64,000 nucleotides of DNA, from the NCBI GenBank assembly GCA_016710685.1, contig JADJVC010000001.1, positions 1 to 64,000 on the forward strand, read 5' to 3'. The notes beneath the pieces are model-generated. The model worked only from the letters and a program-made list of their open reading frames with translations. It ran no database searches and had not been told where the DNA came from. Every line of letters begins with the position of its first letter. Position 1 is the first letter of the stretch. Positions 61,646 through 64,000 of this stretch are shown piece after piece. The stretch comes from Flavobacteriales bacterium (GTDB taxonomy: Bacteria; Bacteroidota; Bacteroidia; Flavobacteriales_F; PHOS-HE28). A program made the position numbers and the translations under genes.

Positions 61646-62917
61646 TGCCGCTGCCGGACGGGCTATGGAAGTGGCCGCAATGGGCATCGCCATAGCCTTG
61701 CCGCTTTTTCCGGCATTACTGCCGATCTTGGTGGTGCTGCTGCTGTGCAGCGCGATCTGGGCGCGTGCTACACCTGGTTTGGTGCCGCGGAAGCTTACCG
61801 CCCGTTCGCCATTGTTCTGGTCGGCCGCGCTGTACGGCGCATACATGGTTGGTCTGCTCTGGAGTTCCAACATGGAATTCGCCGGCCTGGACCTTGGGAT
61901 CAAATCCTCGCTGGCCCTTTTTGCACTGATCCCTATCGTCGGTGTTCCATCGATCCAAAGCATTCGGCCAAAACTTGCGTTCATCGGCGCCAATGCCATC
62001 GCAGTGATGATCTGTCCGATCCGCGCTGTCTTTCGGTCAGTGGATCTCTATTTGCATGCAATTCCCCAAGGACATCCGGAGGGTATACGCTGAGCGTGCC
62101 CTTCTTCGCGTCCGATTTCTCCGCATTCCTGCATCCCTCCTACATGGCGATGTACCTCACGTTGGCGTTGATGCTGTTAGCAGGGGCGCAGGCAAACGCG
62201 GCTAGGTTGAAACGCCTGACAACAGTGGTGGCCTTGTTGCTTGTCTTGGGCATCGTGCTCTGCGCTAGTAAAGCGGGATGGATCATCTTGATCCTTTCGG
62301 GCATCGGCCTGTTGGCCGAACGCTGGTCCGACAGCAGGATGCGTAAGACCGTAGGCTGGGGCCTGCTAGCTGTGATCTTCGGGGGCATCACACTCTATTG
62401 CACTACAACCTATGTGCATGAGCGGATAGGGCAGGTGCTGAACACATTCAAGGAGACAGCGCCCCAAAGCGATGCATCCAACAGCACCGATGACCGAAGA
62501 CTGGTCTGGGACGCCGCCAGCTCTTTAGTGGCCGCACATCCTTGGACCGTGGTGGGCACTGGCGATGTGAAGGACGAACTGCTTTTGACCTATGCGGAAA
62601 AGGGCTACGTTGAACCGCTTCGGAAGAAGCTCAACGCGCACGACCAATACCTCAATACCGGCGTGGCGCTGGGTAGCGGTGGCATTCTGCTGCTAATCCT
62701 GCTGGTTGTAGTGCCCTCGATATCCGCATTTCGCCATGGTGACACATTGCTGATAGCTTTCCTGCTGTTGAATGCGCTCAACTGGACCGTCGAAAGCATG
62801 CTGGAAGTACAGGCCGGCACGATTTTCTTTGCTTTTTTTTCCTGGTTGCTCGCTCCGGATGAGACCCGAACTTCGCGACCCGGAAAGCACATCAAAGCGC
62901 GATCTTCGCACCCATGA
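61638..62917 (+). CDS. O-antigen ligase/polymerase (Wzy-like), one frameshift
   Basis: A polytopic protein of about 425 residues once corrected. First frame from ATG 61638: MGNAAAGRAMEVAAMGIAIA, LPLFPALLPILVVLLLCSAI, FWSAALYGAYMVGLLWSSNM, FALIPIVGVPSIQSI. A shift near 62080 (in GGAGGGTATACG) leads to GYTLSVPFFASDFSAF, HPSYMAMYLTLALMLLAGAQ and the Wzy_C region with STDDRRLVWDAASSLVAAHP and YLNTGVALGSGGILLLIL. The LHPSYMAMY and WDAA segments are typical of O-antigen ligase WaaL/RfaL-like proteins. It overlaps the GT4 stop by eight bases and the DegT start by four. Confidence 0.82.
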
Positions 62918-64000
62918 TCCCCTTCGCCCCACCGCGCATCGACGACCGCACCATTAAAGCCGTCACCGACGCCCTAAAAAGCGGCTGGATCACTACCGGT
63001 CCGCGCACCAAAGCCTTCGAGAAGCACCTCGCGGAATACTGCGGCGTGGAGAAAGTGATCGCGCTGAACAGCTGGACCAACGCCGCCGAGTTGGCTTTGC
63101 GTTGGTTCGGCATTGGGCCGGGCGATGAGGTGATCATTCCTGCGTACACCTATTGCGCAACCGCGAACATCGTGATGCATGTGGGCGCTAAACCCGTGCT
63201 GGTGGACGTGCTGGACGATTTCACCATGGACCCTGAAGCGGTCCGAAAGGCGATGAACCAACGCACCAAGTGCATCATCCCCGTGGACATCGGCGGTGTG
63301 CCGGCGCGGGTGGCGGAAATCGTCCGTGTGGCGGAAGAGGCGTGCGCATGGTTCACCCCGGCGGTGAATTTGCGCGTGGGAGGAGCCAACCCACAAATGC
63401 GCTTGGGTCGCGCGCTGGTGTTGAGCGATGCCGCGCATTCCTTCGGTGCACGCATACACGACAAACCGGTGGGCGCGCAGGCGGACATCACCGGGTTCAG
63501 CTTTCACGCGGTGAAAAACCTTACGACCGCAGAGGGCGGCGCACTCGCATTTAACTTGCCGGAACCGTTCGATCGCTAGCGTCGTACGCATGGTTCAACA
63601 CCATGAGCCTGCACGGCCAAAGCAAGGACGCACTGGCCAAAACCAAGCCCGGCGCTTGGCGGTACGACGTGGAGGCCGCAGGTTGGAAGTGCAACATGAC
63701 GGATATCCAAGCGGCGATCGGACAGGTGGAACTGGACCGTTACGACAGTGAAACGTTGCCCCGCCGCAAGGCCATTTGCGAACGCTATCAAGAAGCTTTC
63801 GCCAATGATGACCGCTTTATCACGCCCTTGCTGAAAGACAAGGACCGCGAAAGCAGCTACCACTTGTACATGCTGCGCGTGCCTGCCGCCTCGGAGGCCG
63901 ACCGCGATGCAATCATCGAGGCGATCGCCAAGCGGGAGGTGAGCGTTAATGTGCATTTCCAACCGTTGCCTTTGCTCAGCTTCTATAAAAAATCGGGCTA
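62914..64000 (+). CDS. DegT/DnrJ/EryC1 family sugar aminotransferase, partial, one frameshift
   Basis: A PLP enzyme, probably making a UDP- or TDP-linked amino sugar (ArnB/PglE-like). MIPFAPPRIDDRTIKAVTDA, LKSGWITTGPRTKAFEKHLA, IPAYTYCATANIVMHVGAKP, ALVLSDAAHSFGARIHDK and ITGFSFHAVKNLTTAEGGAL, the PLP Lys segment, are conserved. A shift near 63577 leads to FNTMSLHGQSKDALAKTKPG, WKCNMTDIQAAIGQVELDRY and SVNVHFQPLPLLSFYK, after which the window ends without a stop. It follows the ligase with a four-base overlap and suggests that the polymer contains an amino sugar. Confidence 0.9.

Overview
The window looks like a chromosome segment of an uncultivated, fairly GC-rich member of the Bacteroidota, probably Flavobacteriales-like. 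The evidence is two secreted proteins with type IX secretion (T9SS) C-terminal sorting domains, promoters of the Bacteroidota type (TTG, 19 bases, TAnnTTTG), no Shine-Dalgarno dependence, and many families typical of that phylum (VWA membrane protein, OmpA with TSP3 repeats, SPFH/NfeD pair). About fifteen otherwise well conserved genes carry single-base frameshifts, often at homopolymers. They are very dense in bases 1-6900. This looks like residual long-read error rather than gene decay.

Layout. 1-5454: the tail of uvrB, a frameshift-riddled secreted lysyl-endopeptidase-like protease, a YdcF-like protein and a VWA membrane protein. 5680-16547: fabG, a polytopic membrane protein, an HEXXH protease with an Ig-like tail, sucD, an MFS exporter, NDH-2, mnmE, folE, a flavin reductase and a DoxX protein. 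16717-21590: an ECF sigma factor, then a leftward run aroE, DedA, rhodanese, phosphosulfolactate synthase, TPR protein. 21765-26151: glmM, a cysteine desulfurase, a pentapeptide protein and a lipoprotein hydrolase. 26143-29936: accessory zone with a T9SS beta-helix protein, then an AT-rich block carrying a subclass B1 metallo-beta-lactamase and a small lipoprotein, each bounded by attC-like sites, all bracketed by two copies of a repeat. 29937-32538: two L,D-transpeptidases.

32518-36685 is a tight leftward operon: C39-like peptidase, RLAN-type RimK ATP-grasp ligase, GCS2 carboxylate-amine ligase and N-formylglutamate amidohydrolase. These are two peptide-bond-forming amidoligases plus two hydrolases, which suggests an undescribed small peptide or amide metabolite. 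A RimB-like retropepsin lies 7 kb further on. 36863-48682: YdeI-like protein, secreted protein, thiolase/PaaI pair, REP-like hairpins, PIN toxin-antitoxin, Ogt, DUF2461, GreA-like protein, ferredoxin, LuxC-like acyl-CoA reductase, beta-helix lipoprotein, L31 and small proteins. 48930-54423: tRNA-Gly(CCC), OmpA, a lipoprotein methyltransferase, MarR/YceI and the SPFH/NfeD operon.

54543-64000 is a rightward, translationally coupled polysaccharide locus: two paralogous flippases with extra C-terminal domains (one is clearly the N-terminal half of a GT4 glycosyltransferase), a Wzy-like polymerase, a GT2, a complete GT4, an O-antigen ligase/polymerase and a DegT aminotransferase that runs off the window. 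The best candidates for new biology are the amidoligase operon, the flippase/half-glycosyltransferase fusions and the cassette-like metallo-beta-lactamase block.
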